The notes under the pieces: generated by a model
Told to the model about the DNA's origin: nothing
The model's input: only the letters and a program-made list of their open reading frames with translations
Database searches by the model: none
Made by a program: the position numbers and the translations under genes
NCBI GenBank assembly: GCA_001556125.1
Contig: LSIG01000124.1
Location: forward strand, 1-64,000
DNA: 64,000 nt
Direction: 5' to 3'
Origin: Rhizobiales bacterium CCH10-E5
GTDB lineage: Bacteria > Pseudomonadota > Alphaproteobacteria > Rhizobiales > Beijerinckiaceae
Shown: positions 53,545 to 63,443 of the stretch, piece by piece
Layout: every line of letters begins with the position of its first letter
Numbering within the stretch: the first letter of the stretch is position 1

Positions 53545-53955
53545 ATGATGATCCTCGCCGGCGTCACCATCGTCGGCGCGGTGCTCGGCTTCGGCCTGCT
53601 CTTCCTGCGCCTGCACACGCTGCCGGAGCGCATGGCGCACAAGGCGCACAAGCTCCAGTTCGAGATCGTCGCGGTGCTCGGGCTACTGGCGCTCTTCACC
53701 CATATCCATCTGTTCTGGGTCGCGGGGCTGCTGCTGGCCCTGATCGAGATCCCCGACGTCTGGAACCCGCTGCGCCGGATGGCCGGCGCGCTCGACAAGA
53801 TCGCCGGCATCCCGCCCGAGCGGGACGAGGACGAGCCGCCGCAAGCCGCGACGGGCGGAGGCGAGCCGCCGCCACCAATCGCTGCGGCGCCGACAGCGAG
53901 CCCGGCTGCCGCCGCCCCGCGGACGGCCCAGCCGGAGGCGCCGGCCCATGGTTGA
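53545..53955 (+). CDS. DUF3302-like inner-membrane protein (YiaW-like)
   Basis: A 136-residue protein with two TM helices (about residues 4-22 and 39-62) and a proline/alanine-rich tail. LRLHTLPERMAHKAHK followed by LLALFTHIHLFW recalls E. coli YiaW (DUF3302), including its pairing with an HlyD-like gene. The gene overlaps the HlyD-like gene by eight bases. The frame is open up to 53401; I prefer the ATG at 53545 because it starts the first helix, though its ribosome-binding site is weak. Confidence 0.72.
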   Translation: MMILAGVTIVGAVLGFGLLFLRLHTLPERMAHKAHKLQFEIVAVLGLLALFTHIHLFWVAGLLLALIEIPDVWNPLRRMAGALDKIAGIPPERDEDEPPQAATGGGEPPPPIAAAPTASPAAAAPRTAQPEAPAHG

Positions 53956-55180
53956 GATCCTGATCTGCTCGCTGCTGACGATCCTGCCGGACTATCTCTA
54001 CCGGCGCTATGGGCAGGGAAAGCGCTTCGGCCACGAGATCACGCTGTACTCGGTCTGGTTCGAGCTGCGCTGGGGCATCGTCGGCTGCCTGATGCTCACC
54101 GTCGCGCTGATCACGGTGATCTTCTACAACCACCCCTCGACGACCAATGCGACGCTGTTCTTCCGCACGGTGCCGATCGTGCCCGAGGCCAGCGGCCGCG
54201 TCGCCGAGATCTATGTCCGCCAGGGCGGCAAGGTCGGGCAGGGCGAGCCAATCTTCCGGCTCGACGACGCCAAGCAGCAGGCGGCCGTCGAGGCGGCGCG
54301 CCGCAAGGTCGGCGAGGTCGAGGCGGCGCTCGCCGTCGCCAAGGTCGACATCCTCGCCAACGAGGCCAGGATCCAGGAGGCGCGCAGCTCGCTCCAGCTC
54401 GCGCTCGACGAATTGCGGACGAAGCAGGAGCTCAAGCGCCGCAACGACGATGTCGTCGCCGCCCGCGAGATCGAGCGGCTCGAGAACGTCGTTCAGGGGC
54501 GGGAGGCGACGGTCGCCGCCGCCACCGCCTCGCGCGAGGCGGCGCAGGCCCGCATCGCCGCGCTGCTGCCGGCGGAGAAGGCCAGCGCCGAGGCCGCGCT
54601 CGCCCAGGCCGAGGTCGAGCTGGCCAAGACCGTAGTGCGCGCCGGTGTCGCCGGGCACATCGAGCAATTTGCCCTGCAGATTGGCGATCTGGTCAATCCC
54701 TTCATGCGGCCGGCCGGCGTCCTGATCCCGGCGACCGCCGGCCGCAAGGCGCTGCAGGCCGGCTTCAGCCAGCTCGAGGCACAGGTGCTCAAGGTCGGCA
54801 TGGCCGCCGAGGTCGCCTGCATCTCGAAGCCCTGGACGATCATCCCGATGGTCGTGACCGACGTGCAGGAGTTCATCGCGGCCGGGCAGTTCCGCGCCGG
54901 CGACCAGCTCGTCGATGCCCAGCAGGTCCAGCGGCCGGGCACCGTGCTGGTCTTCCTCGAGCCGCTCTACGAGGGCGGTCTGGACGGCGTCTTCCCCGGT
55001 TCGAGCTGCGTCGCCAACGCCTATTCCAGCAATCACGAGCTGATCGCCTCGGGCAAGGTCGGCACGGCCAAGAGCCTGGCCCTGCACGTCGTCGACGCCA
55101 CCGGTGTGGTCCACGCCGTGATGCTGCGCATCCAGGCGCTGCTGCTGCCGGTCAAGATGCTGGTGCTCACCGGGCATTGA
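53948..55180 (+). CDS. HlyD-family membrane fusion protein (YiaV-like)
   Basis: A 410-residue membrane fusion protein. One or two N-terminal TM segments (WGIVGCLMLTVALITVIF with FYNHPS after it) precede a biotinyl-lipoyl-like half (VPEASGRVAEIYVRQGGKVGQGEP), a long coiled coil of about 140 residues and the second lipoyl half. The C-terminal VMLRIQALLLPVKMLVL resembles the end of E. coli YiaV. It overlaps the DUF3302-like gene, as in the yiaW-yiaV pair. No ABC or MFS partner is adjacent. A terminator follows. Confidence 0.85.
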   Translation: MVEILICSLLTILPDYLYRRYGQGKRFGHEITLYSVWFELRWGIVGCLMLTVALITVIFYNHPSTTNATLFFRTVPIVPEASGRVAEIYVRQGGKVGQGEPIFRLDDAKQQAAVEAARRKVGEVEAALAVAKVDILANEARIQEARSSLQLALDELRTKQELKRRNDDVVAAREIERLENVVQGREATVAAATASREAAQARIAALLPAEKASAEAALAQAEVELAKTVVRAGVAGHIEQFALQIGDLVNPFMRPAGVLIPATAGRKALQAGFSQLEAQVLKVGMAAEVACISKPWTIIPMVVTDVQEFIAAGQFRAGDQLVDAQQVQRPGTVLVFLEPLYEGGLDGVFPGSSCVANAYSSNHELIASGKVGTAKSLALHVVDATGVVHAVMLRIQALLLPVKMLVLTGH

Positions 55181-55210
55181 GCGCGCGGGGCAGGGCCCGG
55201 CACCGAAACG

Positions 55211-55236
55211 AAAAGGGCCGCGCGAGCGGCCCTTTT
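55211..55236. terminator. Bidirectional terminator between the HlyD-like and RND genes
   Basis: AAAAGGGCCGC-GCGA-GCGGCCCTTTT is a perfect 11-bp stem with A and T runs at both ends, so it can end transcripts from either side. Confidence 0.93.
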
Positions 55237-55262
55237 ACGTTGTCGGTTGGCGTTGCGGGAGG

Positions 55263-58200
55263 TCAGCCCTGCGCGGGGGCGTGATGCGGGGCCTCGGCCG
55301 GCGCTTTCTTGCGCAGATCCGCCAGCCAGCGGACCACGACATAGAAGACCGGGGTGAAGATCAGGCCGAAGATCGTCACGCCGAGCATGCCCGAGAACAC
55401 CGCGACACCCATCGCCTGGCGCATCTCCGCGCCGGCGCCGGTCGAGATCGTCAGCGGCAGCACGCCGAGGATGAAGGCGAGCGAGGTCATCAGGATCGGC
55501 CGCAGCCGGGTCCGCGCCGCGGCGATCGCCGCATCGCGCCTGTTCATGCCCTCTTCCTCCGCCTGCTTGGCGAATTCGACGATCAGGATCGCGTTCTTCG
55601 CCGCGAGGCCGACCAGCACCACGAGGCCGATATCGACGAGGATGTTGCGGTCGAGTCCGGCATAGTTGACCCCGAACATCGCGGCCAGAATGCACATCGG
55701 CACGATCAGGATGACCGCCAGCGGCAGCATCCAGCTCTCGTAGAGCGCCGCCAGCAGCAGGAAGACGAAGACGACCGCCAGCCCGAAGGCGATGATGGCG
55801 GTGTTGCCCGCGAGCTTCTCCTGCAGCGCGATCTCGGTCCATTCGAAGCCGAAGCCCGAGGGCAGGCGCTCGGCCGCGATCTTCTCGATCGCCGCGATGC
55901 CCTGTCCGGTCGAGAAGCCACGCGCCATCGAGAGTTGGACCTCCGCCGCCGGGTAGAGGTTGTAGCGCGGCACGCGATAGGCGCCCGTCGTGTCCGAGAA
56001 GGAGGCGACGGAGCCGATCGGCACCATCTCGCCATCGCTGTTGCGGGTCTTCAGATTGGCGACGTCGCTGAGATCGAGCCGGTAGGGGTTGTCGGCCTGC
56101 GCCGTCACCCGGTAGGTGCGCCCCAGCAGGTTGAAGTCGTTGATATAGGCCGAGCCCATGAACACCGAGAGGGTCTCGAAGACGCGGGTGATCGGCACGC
56201 CCAGCATCTCGGCCTTGGTGCGGTCGATATCGGCGAAGACCTGCGGCGTCTTGGTCGAGAACAGGGTGAAGGGCTGCTGGATCCCCGGCACCTGCGCCGC
56301 CGAGCCGGCGACGACCCAGGTCGCGCCCTCGAGCGCGGGCAGGCCGCGGCCGGAGCGATCCTGGACATAGCCCTTGAGACCGCCGCCGGTGCCAATGCCC
56401 GGCACGGCCGGCGGCGGGATCACCAGCGCGAAGGCCTCGTTGATCGCGAACATCTGCTGGCGCAGATCGGCGAGGATGCCGTCCGATGTCAGGTTGAGCT
56501 TCTGGCGCTCGTCGAAGGAGGAGAGCGTCACGAAGATGACGCCAGTGTTCGGCGCGATCGTGAAGGTCGCGCCGTCGAGTCCCGCGAAGGCGACCGCATG
56601 GGCGACGCCCGGCCGCGACAGCACGACGTCGGTCGCCTTGCGGATAACCGCGTCGGTGCGCGGCAGCGACGAGCCCGGCGGCAGCTGGAAGGCGACGATG
56701 TAGTAGCCGCGGTCGAGCTGCGGCACGAGGCCCGTCGGCGTCACCGAGAGGCGGTTCGCGGTCAGCGCGATCAGCCCCGCATAGGCGATCAGCAGGATGA
56801 CCGAGAAGCGGATCAGCCGCGAGGTTAGCGAGCCGTAATTGCGCGAGAGCCAGTCGAAGCCCTTGTTGAAGTAGTGGAAGAAGCCGCGCACGGGCGCGCC
56901 GAGCTTGTAGAGGAAGCCGTGCTGCTGTCCTTCGGCATGGCCATGCGGCTTCAGCAGCAGCGCCGCCATCGCCGGCGACAGCGTCAGCGAGACGAAGCAG
57001 GAGATCGCCGTCGAGGCCGCGATGGTGACGGCGAACTGCTGGTAGAAGGTGCCCTGCAGCCCGCTGATGAAGGCGGTCGGGATGAAGACCGCGCAGAGCA
57101 CGAGCGCGATGGCGAGCAGCGCCCCGCCGACCTCGTCCATGGTCTTGTGCGCGGCCTCCTTGGCCGTCATGCCCTCGGCGAGATAGCGCTCGACATTCTC
57201 CACCACGACGATCGCATCGTCGACGACGATGCCGATGGCGAGCACCAGCGCGAGCAGCGAGATGGTGTTGAAGGAGATGCCGACCGCGCTCATCACCAGG
57301 AAGGTGCCGACGAGCGAGACCGGGATCGCGATGATCGGGATGATCGCCGCCCGCCAGGTCTGCAGGAACAGGATCACCACCACGACGACGAGCGCGACCG
57401 CCTCCACCAGCGTGTGGATGACCGCGCTGACGGATTCCCCGATGAATTCGGTCGGGTTGTAGATGATGCGGTGCTCGACGCCCGACGGGAACTGCTTCGC
57501 CATGTCGTTCATGGTCTTGATCAGCGTCTCGGCGGTCGCGAGCGCGTTCGAGCCCGGACGCTGGAAGATGCCGATGGCGACGGCGTTCTTGTTATCGAGA
57601 TAGGCGTTGGTGGTGTAATCCTGCGAGCCGAGCTCGACGCGCGCGATGTCGCGGATGCGGATCGTGCCGCCGTTGGGGTCGGCGCGGACGACGATGTTCT
57701 CGAACTCGGCGATGTCGGTCAGGCGGCCGAGCGTGTTGACCGAAAGCTGGAAGGCGCCGCCCTGCGTCGCCGGGGGCTGGTTGATCGCGCCCGCCGCGAC
57801 CTGGACGTTGGCCGCGCGCAGCGCCGTCACCACGTCGCCCGCGGTCAGGTTGCGCGAGGAAACCTTGGCCGGGTCGAGCCAGATCCGCATCGAGAAGTCG
57901 CGCGCGCCGAAGACCTGGACGTTGCCGACGCCGTCGATGCGGGTCAGCACGTCCTTCACATAGAGCGTCGCGTAGTTCGAGACGTATTGCGCGTCGCGCG
58001 ACCCGTCCGGCGAGATCATGTTGATGACCATCATCAGATCGGGCGAGGCCTTGCGCGTCTGGATGCCGAGCGCGCGCACATCCGCCGGCAGCCGGGCCTC
58101 GGCGGCGGCGACGCGGTTCTGCACCAGCACCTGCGCTTGGTCGATGTCGACGCCGGCCTTGAACACGACGTTGATCGTCACGCGCCCGTCGCCGGTCGAC

Positions 58201-58451
58201 TGCGACTGGATGTAGAGCATGTCGTCGACGCCGTTGACCTCCTGCTCGATCGGCGTCGCCACCGTGGCGGCGACGACCTCGGCCGAGGCGCCGGGATAGG
58301 TCGCGGTGATCGAGACCGTCGGCGGCGCGATCTCGGGATATTCCGCGATCGGCAGGCCGCGCTGGGCGATGGCGCCGGCGATCGTCAGCAGCACCGAGAG
58401 CACGGTGGCGAAGATCGGCCGGTCGATGAAGAAATGGGCGAAGCGGAACAT
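55263..58451 (-). CDS. RND efflux pump inner-membrane transporter (AcrB/HAE1 type)
   Basis: A 1062-residue hydrophobe/amphiphile efflux transporter driven by the proton gradient. The N-terminus FAHFFIDRPIFATVLSVLL, porter-domain segment QVFGARDFSMRIWLDPAKV and TM4 with the paired aspartates (LAIGIVVDDAIVVVENVERYL) are typical. It forms a tripartite pump with the adaptor encoded upstream on the same strand (68-base gap). No outer-membrane factor or local regulator is adjacent, so TolC would come from elsewhere. Substrates cannot be read from sequence. Confidence 0.95.
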   Translation of the reverse strand: MFRFAHFFIDRPIFATVLSVLLTIAGAIAQRGLPIAEYPEIAPPTVSITATYPGASAEVVAATVATPIEQEVNGVDDMLYIQSQSTGDGRVTINVVFKAGVDIDQAQVLVQNRVAAAEARLPADVRALGIQTRKASPDLMMVINMISPDGSRDAQYVSNYATLYVKDVLTRIDGVGNVQVFGARDFSMRIWLDPAKVSSRNLTAGDVVTALRAANVQVAAGAINQPPATQGGAFQLSVNTLGRLTDIAEFENIVVRADPNGGTIRIRDIARVELGSQDYTTNAYLDNKNAVAIGIFQRPGSNALATAETLIKTMNDMAKQFPSGVEHRIIYNPTEFIGESVSAVIHTLVEAVALVVVVVILFLQTWRAAIIPIIAIPVSLVGTFLVMSAVGISFNTISLLALVLAIGIVVDDAIVVVENVERYLAEGMTAKEAAHKTMDEVGGALLAIALVLCAVFIPTAFISGLQGTFYQQFAVTIAASTAISCFVSLTLSPAMAALLLKPHGHAEGQQHGFLYKLGAPVRGFFHYFNKGFDWLSRNYGSLTSRLIRFSVILLIAYAGLIALTANRLSVTPTGLVPQLDRGYYIVAFQLPPGSSLPRTDAVIRKATDVVLSRPGVAHAVAFAGLDGATFTIAPNTGVIFVTLSSFDERQKLNLTSDGILADLRQQMFAINEAFALVIPPPAVPGIGTGGGLKGYVQDRSGRGLPALEGATWVVAGSAAQVPGIQQPFTLFSTKTPQVFADIDRTKAEMLGVPITRVFETLSVFMGSAYINDFNLLGRTYRVTAQADNPYRLDLSDVANLKTRNSDGEMVPIGSVASFSDTTGAYRVPRYNLYPAAEVQLSMARGFSTGQGIAAIEKIAAERLPSGFGFEWTEIALQEKLAGNTAIIAFGLAVVFVFLLLAALYESWMLPLAVILIVPMCILAAMFGVNYAGLDRNILVDIGLVVLVGLAAKNAILIVEFAKQAEEEGMNRRDAAIAAARTRLRPILMTSLAFILGVLPLTISTGAGAEMRQAMGVAVFSGMLGVTIFGLIFTPVFYVVVRWLADLRKKAPAEAPHHAPAQG

Positions 58452-58519
58452 GAAGGGTGTCCTGGCCTGGCGTCAGGGCAGGCGGCCGGCGGCCGCCCGG
58501 GGCTGGATCGAGGCGCGGT

Positions 58520-59692
58520 TCAGTTGCTGCCGTTGGTCTTGATCTCGCCCGGCTGCGGCGTGACGGCGGCGCCGGGGCGCACCATCGGATTGGCGAAGCC
58601 GCCGACGACGACCTTGTCCTCCGGCGACAGCCCGGTGCGGATGACGCGAAGCCCCCGCGTGATCTGGCCGAGAGTGACCGGCTTCGGCACGATCTTGTTC
58701 TCGGGTCCGACGGTCAGCACGATCTTGTTCGCCTGGTCGGAGACGATGACGCTGTCGGGCACCAGCAAGGCGTCGGCCTCGCCGGCGAAGACGCGCAGCC
58801 GCCCGAAGGTGCCGGGCGTCAGGAACTGGTCGGGATTGGGAAACACGACGCGGCCGCGGATCGTGGCCGAGCGGGCGTTCAGCGTGTTGTCGACGAAGTC
58901 GATCCGGCCGCGGCGCTTCCACTCCTGCTCGTCGGACAGGCGCACCTCGGCGACGATGCCGGCCTCGCGCGAGGCGGTCGCGCGGAGGTCGTTGTTGCGG
59001 CGCTGCCAGCGCAGATAGTCGGCCTCCGAGGCGTCGAAGGTGAAGTAGATCGGGTCGACCGCGACGATCGTCGTCAGAAGCGTCGCGCCGGACTGGCCGC
59101 CGGCGATCAGGTTGCCGGCATCGACGCGGCGGTTCGAGATGCGGCCCGAGAGCGGGGCGCGCACCTCGGTCCACTCCAGATTGAGCTCGGCCGTCTTGAG
59201 ATTGGCCTCCGCCCCCTGCTGGGAGCCGATGGCGCTGTTGAGATTGGCCCGGCGCTGGTCGACGTCGCGGGCCGTGATGGTGCGGTTCTGGGTCAGGCCC
59301 TCGGCGCGCTCGACCTCGTTCTGGGCGAGCTCGACCTGCGCCTTGGCGCGGGCGACCTCGGCCCGCGCGGCATCGACGGAGAGCCGGTAGGGGCGGGGGT
59401 CGATGGTGAAGAGCAGATCGCCCTTCTTCACCAGATCGCCGTCCTTGAAGTGGATCGAGTCGAGGAAGCCCGAGACGCGGGCCCGGACCTCGACCTGTTC
59501 GCTGGCCTCGAAGCGGCCGGTGAACTCGTCCCAGTTGGTGACGCGCTGCGCCAGCGGCGCCGAGACCTGGACAGGCGGGGCCGGCGGCGGCCCGCCCTGG
59601 GCGCGCGCCTCGCCGAGGCTGAGCGCGGCGAGGAGCACGAGGCCCCCGGCCGAAAGGATCGATGACATCGGCGCCGGGCGGCGATGGGGCAT
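58520..59692 (-). CDS. RND efflux periplasmic adaptor (AcrA-like)
   Basis: A 390-residue membrane fusion protein. The start at 59692 has CGGAG upstream and gives a signal-like N-terminus ending GEARAQ. Typical segments are PLAQRVTNWDEFTGRFEA, KGDLLFTIDPRPYRL, the hairpin region (AKAQVELAQNEVERA), the lipoyl half EVRAPLSGRISNRRVDAG and DPIYFTFDASEADYLRW. It links the RND transporter to an outer-membrane channel. It is first in the two-gene efflux operon and is divergent from gatB, with about 230 bases between. Confidence 0.92.
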   Translation of the reverse strand: MPHRRPAPMSSILSAGGLVLLAALSLGEARAQGGPPPAPPVQVSAPLAQRVTNWDEFTGRFEASEQVEVRARVSGFLDSIHFKDGDLVKKGDLLFTIDPRPYRLSVDAARAEVARAKAQVELAQNEVERAEGLTQNRTITARDVDQRRANLNSAIGSQQGAEANLKTAELNLEWTEVRAPLSGRISNRRVDAGNLIAGGQSGATLLTTIVAVDPIYFTFDASEADYLRWQRRNNDLRATASREAGIVAEVRLSDEQEWKRRGRIDFVDNTLNARSATIRGRVVFPNPDQFLTPGTFGRLRVFAGEADALLVPDSVIVSDQANKIVLTVGPENKIVPKPVTLGQITRGLRVIRTGLSPEDKVVVGGFANPMVRPGAAVTPQPGEIKTNGSN

Positions 59693-59921
59693 GGGATGGC
59701 TCCGGATGGGTCTAGCCGGCACAGTAGGCGTGTTTCCGGCCTTTGCCGCTACAAGGGGAGCCGACTGACGATTGTCAAGATCCGTCACCCCTCACCAGGC
59801 GAGATTGCGGCACTCTGCGCCACAATCCCGCCATCCGGTGTCGGGAGCGCAACAGAAGCTTGCCGCCTGCGCGCCGAGGTCGTAACCGTCAGGCAACTCA
59901 CTGAAGCCGGAAGACAAGACG

Positions 59922-61403
59922 ATGAACGCGCATGCCCGCCCCGCGGATCCGAAGAAGCTGATCAAGGGCGCGACGGGAGACTGGGAGATCGTGATCGGCA
60001 TGGAGATTCATGCACAGGTCACCTCCAACGCCAAGTTGTTTTCCGGCTCCTCGACCGCCTTCGGCGCCGAGCCGAACGCCCATGTCAGCCTCGTCGATGC
60101 CGCCATGCCGGGCATGCTGCCGGTGATCAATGCCGAATGCGTCCGCCAGGCGGTGCGCACCGGGCTCGGCCTCAACGCGCAGGTCAACAAGCGCTCGGTC
60201 TTCGACCGCAAAAACTATTTCTATCCGGATCTGCCGCAGGGCTACCAGATCAGCCAGTACAAGAGCCCGATCATCGGGGAGGGGGAGATCATCGTCGATC
60301 TCTCGCCGACGGAGCAGATCACCGTCGGCATCGAGCGGCTGCATCTCGAGCAGGACGCCGGCAAGTCGATCCACGATCAGCACCCGACGATGAGCTTCGT
60401 CGACCTCAACCGCTCGGGCGTCGCGCTGATGGAGATCGTCTCCAAGCCCGATCTGCGCTCGGCCGACGAGGCCAAGGCCTATGTCTCGAAGCTGCGCACC
60501 ATCCTGCGCTATCTCGGCACCTGCGACGGCGACATGGAGAAGGGCAATCTGCGCGCCGACGTCAACGTCTCGGTGCGCCGCCCGGGCGAGCCCTTCGGCA
60601 CGCGCTGCGAGATCAAGAACGTCAACTCGATCCGCTTCATCGGCCAGGCTGTCGATGTCGAGGCGCGCCGCCAGATCGGCATTCTCGAGGATGGCGGCAC
60701 GATCGACCAGGAGACGCGCCTCTACGATCCCGGCAAGGGCGAGACGCGCTCGATGCGCTCCAAGGAAGAGGCGCATGACTACCGCTACTTCCCCGATCCG
60801 GACCTGCTGCCGCTCGAATTCGACGACGCCTTCGTCGCTGAGCTGAAGGCGCATTTGCCGGAACTGCCCGATGCCAAGAAGGCCCGCTTCATCGCCGAAT
60901 ACGGGCTCTCGCCCTATGACGCCTCGGTGCTGGTCGCCGAGCGCGAGCAGGCGGATTACTTCGAGGCTGTCGCCAAGGGGCGCGACGGCAAGGCCGCGGC
61001 CAACTGGGTCATCAACGAGCTGTTCGGGCGCCTCAACAAGGAAGGCAAGGACGTCACGACCTCGCCGGTCTCCGCCGCCCAGCTCGGCGGCCTCGTCGAT
61101 CTGATCGGCGAGGGCGTCATCTCCGGCCGCATCGCCAAGGACCTGTTCGAGATCCTCTGGAGCGAGGGTGGCGATCCGCGCCAGATCGTCGAGGCCCGCG
61201 GCATGAAGCAGGTCACCGATACTGGCGCGATCGAGAAGGCGGTGGACGAGCTGATCGCCGCCAATCCCGACAAGGTCGAGCAGGTCAAGGCCAAGCCGAC
61301 CATGCTGGGCTGGTTCGTCGGCCAGGCGATGAAGGCCTCGGGCGGCAAGGCCAACCCGCAGGCGCTGAACGAAATCCTGAAGGCGAAATTGGGGATCGAG
61401 TGA
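59922..61403 (+). CDS. gatB: Asp-tRNA(Asn)/Glu-tRNA(Gln) amidotransferase subunit B
   Basis: A 493-residue GatB, the kinase/transamidase subunit of Gat[39 protein letters not shown] and the [12 protein letters not shown] motif are typical, and the C-terminal YqeY-like tail ([20 protein letters not shown]) binds tRNA. It is separated from gatC-gatA by the YiaW/YiaV-like pair and the RND pump. It has its own upstream region and is followed by a repeat cluster. Confidence 0.96.
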   Translation: MNAHARPADPKKLIKGATGDWEIVIGMEIHAQVTSNAKLFSGSSTAFGAEPNAHVSLVDAAMPGMLPVINAECVRQAVRTGLGLNAQVNKRSVFDRKNYFYPDLPQGYQISQYKSPIIGEGEIIVDLSPTEQITVGIERLHLEQDAGKSIHDQHPTMSFVDLNRSGVALMEIVSKPDLRSADEAKAYVSKLRTILRYLGTCDGDMEKGNLRADVNVSVRRPGEPFGTRCEIKNVNSIRFIGQAVDVEARRQIGILEDGGTIDQETRLYDPGKGETRSMRSKEEAHDYRYFPDPDLLPLEFDDAFVAELKAHLPELPDAKKARFIAEYGLSPYDASVLVAEREQADYFEAVAKGRDGKAAANWVINELFGRLNKEGKDVTTSPVSAAQLGGLVDLIGEGVISGRIAKDLFEILWSEGGDPRQIVEARGMKQVTDTGAIEKAVDELIAANPDKVEQVKAKPTMLGWFVGQAMKASGGKANPQALNEILKAKLGIE

Positions 61404-61495
61404 CGGGATGGGCGGCGCTTCCAATACGCCGTCATCCCGGGGCTTCGCGCCGGTTGAGAGCCCGACACCCGAACAAGGGCCGAGGTTCCCGACAC

Positions 61496-61586
61496 GTCAT
61501 GCTCGCCCTTGTGGCGAGCATCCACGTCTTGAACGCCGCCCTGCGCGCAGGAAGGCGTGGATGGTCGGGACAAGCCCGACCATGAC
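61496..61586. repeat. REP-like palindromic repeat, family A (full copy) with a family B fragment upstream
   Basis: The left arm starts GTCATGCTCGCC-CTTGT-GGCGAGCATCCACGTCTT and the right arm contains GTGGATGGTCGGG-ACAAG-CCCGACCATGAC. Each arm is itself a hairpin with a conserved CTTGT/ACAAG loop. A partial family B start (GTCATCCCGG) lies at 61431-61440. The cluster fills the gap between gatB and the next gene. Confidence 0.75.
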
Positions 61587-61637
61587 GACGGCGCAGCGCC
61601 TGAACCCACGGATGCATGTCGCGGAATTCGGACGCTG

Positions 61638-62144
61638 ATGACCCCCGCCGATCTCGTCATCCGCGACGCCGAGGCCGCCGATCTGCCGGCGGTGCGGGCG
61701 TTGCTGGTCGAGACCTGGCACGCCACCTATGACGGCATCTATGGCTGGCAGCGCGTCGCCGAGATCACCAATGCCTGGCATTCCCTCGAGAACCTCGGCG
61801 CCCAGCTCGGCCGCGAGAACGGTGCCTTCCTGGTCGCGCTGGTCGGGAGCGAGATCGTCGCCACCGCCAGCGCCCGCACCGAGCGCGACCGCGCCGCGCT
61901 GCTGACGCGGCTTTATGTCCTGCCGGCCTGGCAGGGCGTCGGCATCGGCCGCACGCTGCTGCAGGTGACGCTGGCCTGCTTTCCGGAGGCGCCGGTGGCG
62001 CGCCTCGAGGTCGAGAGCCAGAACGAGCCGGCGATCACCTTCTACGAGCGGATGGGCTTCTTCCTGCAGCGCCAGGCCCGCTTCGACGGCCGTGACGACA
62101 CCCCCAACACCCTGCTGATGGCCAAGCGGTTGTTCGCCGCATAG
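61638..62144 (+). CDS. GNAT family N-acetyltransferase
   Basis: A 168-residue GNAT protein. The acetyl-CoA loop is VLPAWQGVGIGRTLL and the C-terminal segment LEVESQNEPAITFYERMGFF is typical of RimI-like members. The start at 61638 excludes an upstream stretch that lies in the repeat. The substrate is unknown. Confidence 0.87.
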   Translation: MTPADLVIRDAEAADLPAVRALLVETWHATYDGIYGWQRVAEITNAWHSLENLGAQLGRENGAFLVALVGSEIVATASARTERDRAALLTRLYVLPAWQGVGIGRTLLQVTLACFPEAPVARLEVESQNEPAITFYERMGFFLQRQARFDGRDDTPNTLLMAKRLFAA

Positions 62145-62251
62145 CCGCTGCCGCAACCGGCCTGTGCGTCCACGCCGGTTGCCGTGCCGCGCCCGCCATG
62201 CCTCACTCTCCTCCAAGCCGCGCCAAAGCGGCACTTCAGGGAGAGACGACC

Positions 62252-63406
62252 ATGCAGCGCCAGCCCATCCGCGTCGCGACCTATGACGGCCCCGGCGGCA
62301 AGCCGACCATCCGGGAGGTGCCCTGGCCGGCGGTCCCGGCCAAGGCGGCGCTGATCAAGATCGGCGCCTGCGGCGTCTGCGGCACCGACCAGCACATCCT
62401 CAAGGGCCATTGGCCCAAGAAGCTGCCCTGGCCCTTCACGCTGGGCCACGAGATCGGCGGCGTCATCGTCGAGAAGGGGGCGGATTTCACCGAGGACTTC
62501 ATGGGCAAGCCGCTCGATGTCGGCTCCAAGGTGATGATCCCGCCGCTGATGCCCTGCGGGCACTGCCACTACTGCGTCCACTACCCCGAGAGCGCCAACA
62601 AGTGCCTGACCCCGGTCTATTACGGGCGCTATCTCGGCTTCGACAAGGCGCCGCATCTCTGGGGCGGCTGGGCCGAATATGTCTATGTCGACCTCGAGAT
62701 GCTGCCCGGCACCAAGGTCTACAAGCTGCCCGATGACATGTCGCTGCGGCTGGGGGCGCTCTCCGAGCCGCTGACCTCCTGCATCCGCGCCTTCAACCGG
62801 GCCAAGCGCGCCGGCGGCTTCAACTGGGGCGACACGGTGGTGATCCAGGGCTCGGGGCCGATCGGCATCCTGGCGGTGGCGGCGGCGCAGGAGATGGGCG
62901 CCGGCCGTGTCGTCTGCGTCGGTGCGCCGGAGGAGCCGCGGCTCGCGCTCGCTCGCAAGTTCGGCGCGGAGGCGACGGTCAATCTGGAGGAATACACCAC
63001 CGCGGAAGCGCGCATCGCCCGGGTCCGCGAGATCGTCGGCGGGTTCGGAGCCGATCTCGTGATGGACTGCTCCGGCCACCCCACGGCCGGGCCCGAGGGC
63101 ATCGAGTTCCTGCGCGACGGCGGCACCTATGTCGAGATGGGGCAGTTCACCGATGCCGGCTCGATCCAGACCAACTGGCACCGCATCTGCACCAAGGATC
63201 TGAACGTGCTCGGCTCCTGGGCCTTCACCGGCAATGATCTGCCGCTCGGCGTCGACATGCTCTACCGCGCCCGCGACAAGTACCCCTTCCTGGAGATGCA
63301 GACGATCTACCCCTTCACCGAGGCCGGCGTGACCCAGGCCGTCGCCGATGCGATGGCGATGAAGACGGTGAAATCGACCATCGTTCCGTTCCCGGAGCTG
63401 GTCTGA
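62252..63406 (+). CDS. Zinc-binding alcohol dehydrogenase family protein
   Basis: A 384-residue MDR-family dehydrogenase. The catalytic zinc site comprises C-G-V-C-G-T-D and the GHE motif; the structural zinc site is CGHCHYC with a fourth cysteine nine residues later (NKC). The Rossmann motif is IQGSGPIGILAVAAA. CAGGGAGA lies upstream of the ATG at 62252. The protein resembles threonine/sorbitol-dehydrogenase-like MDR enzymes, but the alcohol substrate is not evident. It is 107 bases from the GNAT gene. Confidence 0.9.
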   Translation: MQRQPIRVATYDGPGGKPTIREVPWPAVPAKAALIKIGACGVCGTDQHILKGHWPKKLPWPFTLGHEIGGVIVEKGADFTEDFMGKPLDVGSKVMIPPLMPCGHCHYCVHYPESANKCLTPVYYGRYLGFDKAPHLWGGWAEYVYVDLEMLPGTKVYKLPDDMSLRLGALSEPLTSCIRAFNRAKRAGGFNWGDTVVIQGSGPIGILAVAAAQEMGAGRVVCVGAPEEPRLALARKFGAEATVNLEEYTTAEARIARVREIVGGFGADLVMDCSGHPTAGPEGIEFLRDGGTYVEMGQFTDAGSIQTNWHRICTKDLNVLGSWAFTGNDLPLGVDMLYRARDKYPFLEMQTIYPFTEAGVTQAVADAMAMKTVKSTIVPFPELV

Positions 63407-63443
63407 TAGAGCGGCGTCTCGCCTCCACCGGACGAGACGCCGC

